DNA of 32,911 bases from an uncultured Alphaproteobacteria bacterium. GTDB lineage: Bacteria; Pseudomonadota; Alphaproteobacteria; RF32; CAG-239. The translations under genes were made by a program, and so were the position numbers. A model generated the notes under the pieces. That model saw only the letters and a program-made list of their open reading frames with translations, ran no database searches and was not told where the DNA came from. This document shows, piece by piece, positions 8,234-15,483 of this stretch (within the stretch, counting starts at the first letter, position 1; every line of letters begins with the position of its first letter). The stretch spans positions 1-32,911 of the forward strand of contig CALXLC010000015.1 of assembly GCA_944389095.1 (NCBI GenBank). The letters are read 5' to 3'.

Positions 8234-8266
8234 GATTTATTGTTAAAAAACGGTTAATTGCCTTGC

Positions 8267-8294
8267 ATACTACCCAAAATATTTTATAAATCAA
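8267..8294 (-). promoter_or_regulatory. Promoter for tRNA-Leu and tig
   Basis: On the minus strand TTGATT (8289-8294), a 16-base spacer and TAGTAT (8267-8272) stand about 33 bases before the mature tRNA 5' end. Confidence 0.5.
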
Positions 8295-8397
8295 GCATAA
8301 ATTCACATAGCAAACAAAATTATTGTAATGTGCTTTAATATTTTATAATATATCCGCAGGTATTGTCTTCCAACCGGGAAAAATAAGGAGTATTCCG

Positions 8398-9669
8398 TTG
8401 TTTTCTAAACATGCAAACCAGAAAATCATCTGCTCGGCTCTGGCTTTGAGCCTGCTCGGCGGGTGCGCGATTTTTGACAAGAAAGATACCGATGAAGAAT
8501 CCGGCTGGCTGCTCCGTCAGTTTGAAAAAGACGGTCAGGAATTGGCTAACCGGGCCACTGTTGCCTACTCCAAGGGCGACTTCAAAAAGACGCAGGAACT
8601 TGTTTCGGAAGCTCTTAAAGACAATCCGCGCAACCAGCAGGCGCTCCTTGTCGGCGCGCTGGCCGCCGAAAAACTCGGGCGGATTAACCGCGCCCGTCAG
8701 TATTATGAAGACCTCATCATCATCGGCGGCGACCAAACTTCGGTGCTCGGCTCCTCCTCCGGAGCGCCGCAGAAAATTGCCGATATTGCCAAAGAGCGTC
8801 TGCGGACCATATCCATTAAGCAAAGCGAAATCGTGATTGAAGACAAAAACGGCACCAAAGTCTTCAATATTTCTCAGGAAGCGGCTTCCGCCCAAAGCCA
8901 AAAGGTTATTACCCGCGCTCTGGTGCAGAAAAACAACGCCGCCGCTGCCCCCCGGAGCACTTCTCCGGCGCTGGATTTGTTTACGCCCGAAGAACAAAAC
9001 ATCATCACCCGCTTTTTGACGCTTAAGGAGCTGGCCGAAAAAGATTTGATTACCAAAGAAGAATTTTTAACCCGCCGCCAGACCAATATCGGCGGCCTGC
9101 TTCCTCTGACCCATAAGCCGGGCGCTGCCGGAATTGATGCGCCGGTTCCCTCCCCCGACCTGATTATCGAACGTATCAACGTGCTGAAAGAAGCCGTTGA
9201 AAGCCGGGCAATTACACCGCGCGAATTTTCGGCCGAACGCGATATTATCATCGAGGCGCTGATGCCGCCTTCACCCAGAACCAGAATGAAGCCCAAGGCT
9301 CCGTCCAAGGATATTCTCGGCGCAGCCAAAGATTTGCGCAAGCTGGAGGCGCTTTACGACCTCAATTTGATTACCTCAAAAGAAAAAGCCGCCGAAAAGA
9401 AAGCCATCGAAAAATATCTCGGTATTAACCGCGCTCAGCCTAAACCGGCTCCGGCTCCCGCGGCGGTCGTTGCTCAGCCCAAACCGGTGCCTGCCGCTCA
9501 ACCGGCCGCTCCGGCGCAGGAAACCGGCATAACCGTTCTGCAACCGGAACAACCGCTCAATATGGTTGAAAAAATAGAGAAAATAGAGGTTATTCAGCCG
9601 CTCCCGCCTGCGCCCGCCGCGGAAGGCGCGCCGACAAACATCGTGCCGAACGTCACCTCGCCGTTTTAA
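8398..9669 (+). CDS. Lipoprotein with TPR-like N-terminus and three SHOCT-like repeats
   Basis: A 423-residue protein starting at TTG (8398) with AAGGAG eight bases upstream. The signal ends in a lipobox LLGGC (Cys22). Residues about 45-100 form helical pairs like a TPR. Three units of about 30 residues then share the pattern hLKEhxExxhIT-x-EEF: LTLKELAEKDLITKEEF near 204, INVLKEAVESRAITPREF near 259, and LRKLEALYDLNLITSKE near 312. These resemble SHOCT oligomerisation modules. A long Pro/Ala/Lys/Gln tail follows, suited to spanning the periplasm or touching cell wall. Specific role unknown. It is divergent from tRNA-Leu. Confidence 0.8.
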   Translation: MFSKHANQKIICSALALSLLGGCAIFDKKDTDEESGWLLRQFEKDGQELANRATVAYSKGDFKKTQELVSEALKDNPRNQQALLVGALAAEKLGRINRARQYYEDLIIIGGDQTSVLGSSSGAPQKIADIAKERLRTISIKQSEIVIEDKNGTKVFNISQEAASAQSQKVITRALVQKNNAAAAPRSTSPALDLFTPEEQNIITRFLTLKELAEKDLITKEEFLTRRQTNIGGLLPLTHKPGAAGIDAPVPSPDLIIERINVLKEAVESRAITPREFSAERDIIIEALMPPSPRTRMKPKAPSKDILGAAKDLRKLEALYDLNLITSKEKAAEKKAIEKYLGINRAQPKPAPAPAAVVAQPKPVPAAQPAAPAQETGITVLQPEQPLNMVEKIEKIEVIQPLPPAPAAEGAPTNIVPNVTSPF

Positions 9670-9682
9670 TTTAACGTAAAAC

Positions 9683-9710
9683 TTGACATTAAGCCGCTAA
9701 GCTGTATAAA
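9683..9710 (+). promoter_or_regulatory. Putative prfC promoter overlapping a hairpin
   Basis: TTGACA (9683-9688), a 16-base spacer and TATAAA (9705-9710) lie 46 bases before the prfC start codon. The -10 sits in the loop of the terminator hairpin of the previous gene, so promoter and terminator share the same bases. Confidence 0.45.
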
Positions 9711-9730
9711 ACCTTAGCGGTTTATTTTTA
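9692..9730 (+). terminator. Terminator of the TPR/SHOCT lipoprotein gene
   Basis: CCGCTAAG (9694-9701) pairs with CTTAGCGG (9713-9720), followed by TTTATTTTTA. It begins about 20 bases after the stop codon. Confidence 0.65.
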
Positions 9731-9755
9731 ACAACAATCATTTCAGGCTAACATT

Positions 9756-11366
9756 ATGACAAGCAACAAAGTTAATCCCCGCAAGACTTTTGCGATTATT
9801 TCCCACCCTGACGCAGGTAAAACAACCCTGACCGAAAAACTGCTGCTGTTCGGCGGTGCCATTCAGCAGGCCGGTGCCGTCAAGGCCCGCGGCGAAAACA
9901 GGCATGCCCGTTCAGACTGGATGAAAGTCGAACAGGAACGAGGCATTTCCGTCGCGTCTTCGGTGATGAACTTTGAATATAACGGCATTACTTTTAACCT
10001 GCTGGACACTCCCGGACACGAGGACTTTTCCGAAGATACCTACCGCGTGCTTACCGCCGTTGACTCCGCCGTTATGGTGCTTGATTCCGCAAAGGGTATT
10101 GAAGCTCAGACAAAAAAGTTGTTTGAAGTCTGCCGTTTGCGCGATGTGCCTATTATCACCTTTATCAATAAGCTTGACCGCGAAGGTCAGGATCCGTTTG
10201 CTCTGCTGGACGAGATTGAAAAAACGCTGGCGCTCGATGTTACTCCCGCCAGCTGGCCTATCGGCATGGGACGGGATTTTTCCGGATGTTACGATTTGCT
10301 GAACGATCGTCTGATTTTGATGAACAAAACCGGCGACAAATCGCAAATCAACACCGTTATCGAAACCTGCCAGGGACTGGATGATGAAAAACTTGACCGG
10401 CTGCTGCCCGGTTATCTGGCCGCCAAGCTGCGCGAAGACGTCGCCATGATTAAAGAACTCTGCCCGAAATTCGATTTAGATGCTTATTTGTCCGGCACGA
10501 TGACCCCCGTCTTTTTTGGCAGTGCCATCAACAATTTCGGCGTTCGGGAAGTTTTGGAAGGCCTGTGCGAAATGGCGCCCCTGCCGCGCCCTCATCCCGC
10601 CATTGAACGCATGGTGAATCCCGACGAACCCAAGGTTACCGGTTTTATTTTCAAAATTCAGGCTAACATGGATCCCAAACATCGTGACCGGATTGCCTTT
10701 ATGCGCATTTGTTCCGGTCATTTCAAACGCGGCATGAAACTCCTGCAAATCCGCACCGGAAAAGAAATTAAGGTCCCCACGCCGGTCATGTTTCTGGCAC
10801 AGGAGCGCGAACTGGCCGAAGATGCCTATGCCGGAGACATTATCGGTATTCCCAACCACGGGCAACTGCACATCGGCGATACCCTCTCCGAAGGTGAAAA
10901 ACTTAATTTTACGGGCATTCCCGCTTTTGCGCCGGAACTCTTAAAATCCGTCCGGGCTCTTGATCCGCTAAAATCCAAACATCTCAGCGACGCGTTGCGT
11001 CAAATTGCCGAAGAAGGCGGCGCCAGCATATTTAAGCCCGTTATCGGCACAGAATGGATTGTCGGCGTGGTCGGCGTCTTGCAATTTGAAGTCATGGCGG
11101 ACCGAATCAAAAACGAATTCGGACTTCCCGTCATGTTTGAACCGACTCAGTATTTTACCGCCCGCTGGGTTTACAGTGATGATAAAACCGAGTGGAAGCG
11201 CTTTCTTGATGCCAATCAGGCCAATATTGCCGAAGACAGCAACGGCGCAACCGTTTTTCTGGCTCGCAACGCTTGGCATCTCAACAAAACACAGGAAGAT
11301 TTTCCGCACATCATTTTTGCCAAAACCCACACGCACGGCGTGAGCGAAGACTGGCTGCCTAAATAA
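9756..11366 (+). CDS. prfC: Peptide chain release factor 3 (RF3)
   Basis: A 536-residue translational GTPase that recycles RF1/RF2 after termination. The GTP-binding motifs are intact: HPDAGKTT (17-24), DTPGH (84-88) and NKLD (138-141). The switch region has the RF3-specific RSDWMKVEQERGISV. RF3 domains II and III follow, with GVVGVLQFEV near the end. Length is normal, but the last roughly 9 residues (GVSEDWLPK) extend past where I expect RF3 to stop. The DNA there (11330-11346) is identical to the first 17 bases of repeat copy B. The tail may therefore be repeat-derived. Confidence 0.96.
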   Translation: MTSNKVNPRKTFAIISHPDAGKTTLTEKLLLFGGAIQQAGAVKARGENRHARSDWMKVEQERGISVASSVMNFEYNGITFNLLDTPGHEDFSEDTYRVLTAVDSAVMVLDSAKGIEAQTKKLFEVCRLRDVPIITFINKLDREGQDPFALLDEIEKTLALDVTPASWPIGMGRDFSGCYDLLNDRLILMNKTGDKSQINTVIETCQGLDDEKLDRLLPGYLAAKLREDVAMIKELCPKFDLDAYLSGTMTPVFFGSAINNFGVREVLEGLCEMAPLPRPHPAIERMVNPDEPKVTGFIFKIQANMDPKHRDRIAFMRICSGHFKRGMKLLQIRTGKEIKVPTPVMFLAQERELAEDAYAGDIIGIPNHGQLHIGDTLSEGEKLNFTGIPAFAPELLKSVRALDPLKSKHLSDALRQIAEEGGASIFKPVIGTEWIVGVVGVLQFEVMADRIKNEFGLPVMFEPTQYFTARWVYSDDKTEWKRFLDANQANIAEDSNGATVFLARNAWHLNKTQEDFPHIIFAKTHTHGVSEDWLPK

Positions 11367-11430
11367 TCTTTAAGTAGGCGCGCGATGCTTTTCCATGCCT
11401 GCCTTTTCTTTCGTGCCTGTTGTCCACTGG

Positions 11431-11531
11431 CACGCACGGTGGGAGCGGTGCGAGCCGCACAGGCATAACTTAAGCTGAAGTGGAGAGAATTCCACTTTTC
11501 TACTGCTATGGTATAGGTTGAGAGTACAATA
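11431..11531. repeat. Structured dispersed repeat, copy C
   Basis: It begins CACGCACGG, has hairpin GTGCG-AGC-CGCAC (11448-11460), linker AGGC-ATAACTTAAGC, hairpin GTGGA/TCCAC (11480-11495) with loop GAGAAT, then TTTTCT and a tail with GGTTGAGAGTACAAT. Compared with copy B, both strands of the first stem changed together. It fills the convergent gap 11367-11732 between prfC and the first variable-protein cassette. The rest of that gap is AT-rich and shows nothing else apart from the cassette terminator. Confidence 0.65.
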
Positions 11532-11682
11532 GAAGGTTCAAATCGTTTTCGGTTTGGGCCTTTATTTTTTTGTTGCAAAATCGCCTTGATTTATTATCAT
11601 AATCCCGTCGTCCGGTGAGCGGACGGCGGAGTGTAAGAACTTCTTTACAGCACCTCTTTAGGGAAGCTGTTGATATAAGCAG

Positions 11683-11719
11683 AAAAAAATCCCGGCGGCC
11701 GATAAATGACCACCGGGAT
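11683..11719 (-). terminator. Terminator of variable-protein cassette 1
   Basis: On the minus strand ATCCCGG and CCGGGAT enclose a GC-rich loop region and end in a run of seven T. It starts 14 bases after the stop codon. A near-identical hairpin follows cassettes 2 and 3, and a fourth copy lies at 13930-13965. Besides ending transcription it might act as the hairpin found downstream of DGR variable repeats; that part is inference. Confidence 0.7.
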
Positions 11720-11732
11720 AAAATAAAAAAAG

Positions 11733-12398
11733 CTAAAAAGCGAGAGCACAACGAACGCGGCCATAGTTATTCTTACTGCCGTAGATGGATATATTGCCGT
11801 CGGACGGCCTGACGTCCCAGGCGTAACTGCTATTGTGCTCGGACGAAGACCAATACCAATTATACTTATCAAGCAATGGCCTATTAATCTTCTCAAGTGC
11901 TTTTTGAACAGCATCAAGATTTCTAAATATCTTGACCAATTCATCTCTGCTTGCCAAGAAAGCCTCTCCGGAACGAACACCGTCAAAAGCATACGCGGCA
12001 CACCATTCGGCCGCCTCCGCCTTTTTATTCTGCTTCCGAGCCGCTTCCAAAATCAAACGGGTATTCTCCCTGCCGTCTTCTCTGAAAGCATCGGCAACCA
12101 AATCATCGCCAGACCACGGCAACTTAGCTTCCCGCAACCCGAGAACCAAACCATGTTGCCTGCTGTCATCGACCCAGCCAACAACACCGGAAAGCTGTTT
12201 TTTCGAAAGAACCTCTGCCGAAATCGTCCCGTCAGAGTAATAATACATTCCAGGACAAACAACATCAGGTAATACAGCTTCTTCTGTTTCTTCAGAGTGA
12301 ACAGAAATTTTGCCAAAATACGCTGCTGCCGCTTCAGCGGTCAAACCTAAACTCTCTGCAACGGCTGCTAACACTTTTAACTTTTCATTTTTCTTCAT
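11733..12398 (-). CDS. Variable protein 1, DUF1566/C-type-lectin-like, probable DGR target
   Basis: A 221-residue protein. The N-terminus (MKKNEKLKVLAAVAESLGLT) continues into an Ala/Glu-rich helical stretch of about 34 residues absent from cassettes 2 and 3. Then comes a shared domain starting VVCPGMYYYSDGT and a helical middle. The C-terminal module runs YWSSSE, variable, AW, VRPSDG, variable, RVRCALAF. The variable core is 11760-11837. No signal peptide is visible. The start has an AT-rich leader without Shine-Dalgarno. Third codon bases in the core match cassette 3. Ligand-binding surface display by a lectin-like fold is the family expectation; the actual partner is unknown. Confidence 0.85.
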   Translation of the reverse strand: MKKNEKLKVLAAVAESLGLTAEAAAAYFGKISVHSEETEEAVLPDVVCPGMYYYSDGTISAEVLSKKQLSGVVGWVDDSRQHGLVLGLREAKLPWSGDDLVADAFREDGRENTRLILEAARKQNKKAEAAEWCAAYAFDGVRSGEAFLASRDELVKIFRNLDAVQKALEKINRPLLDKYNWYWSSSEHNSSYAWDVRPSDGNISIYGSKNNYGRVRCALAF

Positions 12399-12438
12399 AA
12401 TTATAGGGTTTAAGTTAATAATTCGCTTTCTACCCAAC

Positions 12439-12467
12439 AAACTAAATCACATCCGCCTTTCTGTCAA
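12439..12467 (-). promoter_or_regulatory. Promoter of cassette 1, degenerate -10
   Basis: TTGACA (12462-12467) with a 17-base spacer to TAGTTT (12439-12444). The same region upstream of cassettes 2 and 3 has TATACT, so this copy looks weakened. Confidence 0.5.
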
Positions 12468-12483
12468 GGACAAAATAGACAAA

Positions 12484-12522
12484 CAAAAAAAATCCCGGCG
12501 GCCGATAAATGACCACCGGGAT
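12484..12522 (-). terminator. Terminator of variable-protein cassette 2
   Basis: ATCCCGG (12492-12498) pairs with CCGGGAT (12516-12522), followed on the minus strand by a T-run. The sequence is almost the same as after cassette 1. Confidence 0.7.
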
Positions 12523-12535
12523 AAAATAAAAAAAG

Positions 12536-13099
12536 CTAAAAAGCGAGGACACAACGAACGCGGTAATAGTCGTTATTCTTATTGTAGCTGTACATGAAGC
12601 CGTCGGACGGTCTGACCCGCCACGCGCTGATATTATTGCCCTCGGACGAAGACCAATACCAATTATACTTATCAAGCAATGGCCTATTAATCTTCTTAAG
12701 TGCTTTTTGAACAGCATCAAGATTTTTAAATATCTTGACCAATTCGTCCCCGTTGGGCAAAAAAGCCTCTCCGGGTTGAATACCGTCAAAATCATACGCA
12801 ACGCACCATTCGGCTGCCTCTGCCTTTTTATTCTGCTTTTGAGCCGCTTCCAAAATCAAGCGGGTATTCTCCCTGCCGTCTTCTCTGAAAGCATCGGCAA
12901 CCAAATCATCGCCGGACCACGGCAACTTAGCTTCCCGCAACCCGAGAACCAAACCGTGCTTGCTGCTTTCATCGACCCAGCCGACAACCCCGGAAATTTG
13001 CTTCTCCGAAAGAACCTCTGCCGAAATTGTTCCGTCAGAGTAATAATACATTCCCGGACAAACGACACCTGCTAACGCTTTTATTTCATTTTTTTTCAT
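12536..13099 (-). CDS. Variable protein 2, DUF1566/C-type-lectin-like, probable DGR target
   Basis: A 187-residue protein, starting MKKNEIKALAG and lacking the Ala/Glu-rich insert of cassette 1. From VVCPGMYYYSDGT to YWSSSE it is almost identical to cassette 3: about 18 base changes in about 400 by my hand count. The variable core (12563-12640) nevertheless differs at most variable residues. Its pattern of third codon bases differs from cassettes 1 and 3 but agrees with the right-edge genes. No signal peptide and no Shine-Dalgarno; strong promoter at 13139-13167. The C-terminal RVRCVLAF is invariant, as expected for the anchor side of template transfer. Confidence 0.85.
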   Translation of the reverse strand: MKKNEIKALAGVVCPGMYYYSDGTISAEVLSEKQISGVVGWVDESSKHGLVLGLREAKLPWSGDDLVADAFREDGRENTRLILEAAQKQNKKAEAAEWCVAYDFDGIQPGEAFLPNGDELVKIFKNLDAVQKALKKINRPLLDKYNWYWSSSEGNNISAWRVRPSDGFMYSYNKNNDYYRVRCVLAF

Positions 13100-13138
13100 A
13101 ATATATATAATTTATTTATAATTCATTTTCTACCTGAT

Positions 13139-13167
13139 AGTATAAATCACATCCGTCTTTCTGTCAA
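13139..13167 (-). promoter_or_regulatory. Strong sigma70-type promoter of cassette 2
   Basis: TTGACA (13162-13167), exactly 17 bases, TATACT (13139-13144). The ATG at 13099 lies about 40 bases downstream behind an AT-rich leader. Confidence 0.7.
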
Positions 13168-13184
13168 GGACAAAATAGACAAAC

Positions 13185-13223
13185 AAAAAAAATCCCGGCT
13201 GCCGACAAACGGTCTACCGGGAT
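13185..13223 (-). terminator. Terminator of variable-protein cassette 3
   Basis: ATCCCGG (13192-13198) pairs with CCGGGAT (13217-13223) with a T-run on the minus strand. The loop side differs from the cassette 1 and 2 copies while the stem is kept. Confidence 0.7.
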
Positions 13224-13236
13224 AAAATAAAAAAAG

Positions 13237-13842
13237 CTAAAAAGCGAGGACACAACGAACGCGGTAATTGCCATCCTTATTGGTGAAGTTGGTCATACTG
13301 CCGTCGGACGGTCTGACGCCCCAGGCGTTATAGTAACTGTACTCGGACGAAGACCAATACCAATTATACTTATCAAGCAACGGCCTATTAATCTTCTTAA
13401 GTACTTTTTGAACAGCATACGGCCAATTAATCTTCTTAAGTGCTTTTTGAACAGCATCAAGATTTTTAAATATTTTGACCAATTCGTCCCCGTTGGGCAA
13501 AAAAGCCTCTCCGGGTTGAATACCGTCAAAATCATACGCAACGCACCATTCGGCTGCCTCTGCCTTTTTATTCTGCTTCCGAGCCGCTTCCAAAATCAAG
13601 CGGGTATTCTCCCTGCCGTCTTCTCTGAAAGCATCGGCAACCAAATCATCGCCGGACCACGGCAACTCTGTTTCCCGCAACCCGAGAACCAAACCGTGCT
13701 TGCTGCTTTCATCGACCCAGCCGACAACGCCGGAAAGCTGTTTTTTCGAAAGAACCTCTGCCGAAATCGTCCCGTCAGAATAATAATACATACCGGGACA
13801 AACGACACCTGCTAACGCTTTTAATTTTTCATTTTGTTTCAT
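13237..13842 (-). CDS. Variable protein 3, DUF1566/C-type-lectin-like, probable DGR target
   Basis: A 201-residue protein, MKQNEKLKALAG then VVCPGMYYYSDGT, otherwise like cassette 2. A 39-bp direct duplication (13382-13459) repeats 13 residues, AVQKALKKINWPY then AVQKVLKKINRPL, and stays in frame. The variable core is 13264-13341. Against cassette 1 there are 23 differing bases in 78, only two at third codon positions, both A/G. No signal peptide, no Shine-Dalgarno, strong promoter at 13883-13911. Confidence 0.85.
   Translation of the reverse strand: MKQNEKLKALAGVVCPGMYYYSDGTISAEVLSKKQLSGVVGWVDESSKHGLVLGLRETELPWSGDDLVADAFREDGRENTRLILEAARKQNKKAEAAEWCVAYDFDGIQPGEAFLPNGDELVKIFKNLDAVQKALKKINWPYAVQKVLKKINRPLLDKYNWYWSSSEYSYYNAWGVRPSDGSMTNFTNKDGNYRVRCVLAF
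13382..13459 (-). repeat. 39-bp in-frame tandem duplication
   Basis: Two 39-base units (13382-13420 and 13421-13459) differ at only a few bases. They lie inside variable protein 3, just upstream of its variable core, and add 13 residues of an amphipathic helix. Cassettes 1 and 2 have one unit. Confidence 0.85.
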
Positions 13843-13882
13843 ATTAAAAATAATTTATTTTATAATTGAGTTTCTATTTGAT

Positions 13883-13911
13883 AGTATAAATTACATCCAC
13901 CGCTCTGTCAA
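13883..13911 (-). promoter_or_regulatory. Strong sigma70-type promoter of cassette 3
   Basis: TTGACA (13906-13911), 17 bases, TATACT (13883-13888), with the same flanks as the cassette 2 promoter. The leader before the ATG at 13842 is AT-rich with no ribosome site. Confidence 0.7.
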
Positions 13912-13929
13912 GGACAAAATAGACAAACA

Positions 13930-13965
13930 AAAAAATCCCGGCTGCCAGACAAGGCAAACCGGGAT
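13930..13965 (-). terminator. Fourth copy of the cassette terminator hairpin
   Basis: ATCCCGG (13935-13941) and CCGGGAT (13959-13965) with a T-run on the minus strand, placed just upstream of the cassette 3 promoter. No variable-protein gene lies behind it; the next gene upstream is the porin, which has its own hairpin at 14011-14035. It may be the remnant of a lost fourth cassette. Confidence 0.55.
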
Positions 13966-14010
13966 AAAAAACATAAACTAAAATTTTAAAACACTAAGAA
14001 TGGATACTTA

Positions 14011-14035
14011 AAAGGCCGGGAGTTTTGTTCCCGTC
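14011..14035 (-). terminator. Putative terminator of the porin gene
   Basis: On the minus strand ACGGGA, loop ACAAAAC, TCCCGG, then CCTTTTAAG. It lies just after the porin stop codon. The stem is short. Confidence 0.45.
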
Positions 14036-14046
14036 TTCTTTCTTGA

Positions 14047-15306
14047 TCAGAAAAATATTGTGCCGCGGAGGCTGACTACCGTTGCATAATCCGATTTCGG
14101 ATTCAACGCCGGATCGAAATAAAACTGGATATCCGGCGTTATTGTCATCCATTTGGAAACGCCCCATGCCCAATATGCTTCCAAAACTTTTTCCGCATCG
14201 TGACTAAGCTCCTGCCCCACCGCTTCCCGGTTGATTTTATTATAGGCGCCGGCAAAACCTATCTGGTCCAGCGGATTACGCTCTAACGGGTCGTTTATAA
14301 CCGCACCCAACACCCAGGACTGGTCGATTTCGGCCTGACTGCCGGATACCCCGTTCACTCTGGCAAAGACCGTCCACTTTTCTCCCAAATCCTGACTGAG
14401 ATTTAATGACCAGCCGTTTGTGCTCTGCTGCTGCTTAAAAGTATACGGCTGATTGTACACCATGATTGAATATTGTCCGGATCCCAGCCCCTTGATTGTC
14501 GGCGTGTAGCTCAAAGACCCGAAAGTGGTGTAATGCTTTTGATCCAGATGAGCCGTGGAAATACTGTTGCCGTCAATATTGGTGGCGTCCTGCGCGCCCA
14601 GAGCCAGACTCCATTCATTATTCGGCGCTATCTGAACATAACCGCCCAGTGACGCCGTCGGATATGTGGCGCTGGCGTTTTGAGAAAGCGCATAGTTGAT
14701 AAAATTGACCTGCTGGTTGGAATCATAAGCCGTCCCGTCAAAATTATACAAGGTTATCTGTCCCAGCGCCACAGTCAGCCAATCCATTTGACCGGGAAGC
14801 TGGTAGCTGAAATATAATTCGTTATAAGAATTTGACTGGGCCGTATAGTCATTTATGCCGGTAACGGCGCCGATGCGGCTGCCGACTTCTTCCGCAGTGC
14901 GTCCGGAATATCTGACGGCGGTAAACGCCGCATTCAACGTCAGGTTTCCGTATTCATTATCAAAAGCCTGCCAAGTCAGCGACGGTGCTATAATTGTCTG
15001 AAAAGCCGTCTTTTTGCCGCTTGGGGCTCCGTATTGCGGCATATAAGTTACATCAACGGCATATCCCAGTCCGTATTCTTTTTGCAGCCGGTTCTTGAAC
15101 TCAGCATAATCGTTGCCGAAATCCGTAAAAGAATGATTGCGTTGGATTTTATTGGCGGCAACCCGCTGACCGGCGCTGCGCGTCTTTTTATGCGCGGCGG
15201 TTGGCGCCGACTCGGAGCCGGACAATATTTGGCCCATAACCGGCGTTGTTGCCGAAATAATGCTTAAAACACATATTGAAGCAAATAAATATTTTTTTGT
15301 TTTCAT
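14047..15306 (-). CDS. OprB-family carbohydrate-selective porin
   Basis: A 419-residue outer membrane protein. A signal peptide (MKTKKYLFASICVLSIISATTPVMG) is followed by a Lys/Arg/Ala-rich linker and a beta-barrel with alternating strands, ending in a C-terminal phenylalanine (LRGTIFF) as needed for barrel assembly. The NLTLNAAFTAV, LYFSYQLPG, WSLALGAQDATN and WAWGVSKWMTITPDIQFYFDPALNPKSD segments fit the OprB group that passes sugars. Substrate unknown. The ATG at 15306 has AGGGA upstream. It is divergent from the gene pair at 15484. Confidence 0.8.
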   Translation of the reverse strand: MKTKKYLFASICVLSIISATTPVMGQILSGSESAPTAAHKKTRSAGQRVAANKIQRNHSFTDFGNDYAEFKNRLQKEYGLGYAVDVTYMPQYGAPSGKKTAFQTIIAPSLTWQAFDNEYGNLTLNAAFTAVRYSGRTAEEVGSRIGAVTGINDYTAQSNSYNELYFSYQLPGQMDWLTVALGQITLYNFDGTAYDSNQQVNFINYALSQNASATYPTASLGGYVQIAPNNEWSLALGAQDATNIDGNSISTAHLDQKHYTTFGSLSYTPTIKGLGSGQYSIMVYNQPYTFKQQQSTNGWSLNLSQDLGEKWTVFARVNGVSGSQAEIDQSWVLGAVINDPLERNPLDQIGFAGAYNKINREAVGQELSHDAEKVLEAYWAWGVSKWMTITPDIQFYFDPALNPKSDYATVVSLRGTIFF

Positions 15307-15402
15307 TTCCGTTTTCCCTGAAAAAACAATGACTGCCACGGATATATTCATATTCGGCGGAATTTAAAGTACATTTTTTTGGACAGATAATGCAAACACC
15401 TC

Positions 15403-15430
15403 TTGACTTTTGTCTAAAACGTGTTAGCGT
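15403..15430 (+). promoter_or_regulatory. Promoter of the small gene pair
   Basis: TTGACT (15403-15408), 16 bases, TAGCGT (15425-15430). A leader of roughly 50 bases, almost pure A/T, follows before the ATG at 15484. Confidence 0.4.
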
Positions 15431-15483
15431 GGTTGTTAATTCGAGAATTATTAACATTATTTATTAATTAAAAACTTTCGATT

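Noticed and set aside
11733-13842. Cassettes explained by simple recent duplication plus drift
   Set aside because: Drift would spread changes over the gene and favour third positions. Here the backbone is about 95 percent identical and core changes avoid third positions.
11683-13965. CRISPR-like array from the regularly spaced ATCCCGG palindromes
   Set aside because: Spacing is 700-800 bases and the intervening sequences are genes. T-runs identify the palindromes as terminators.
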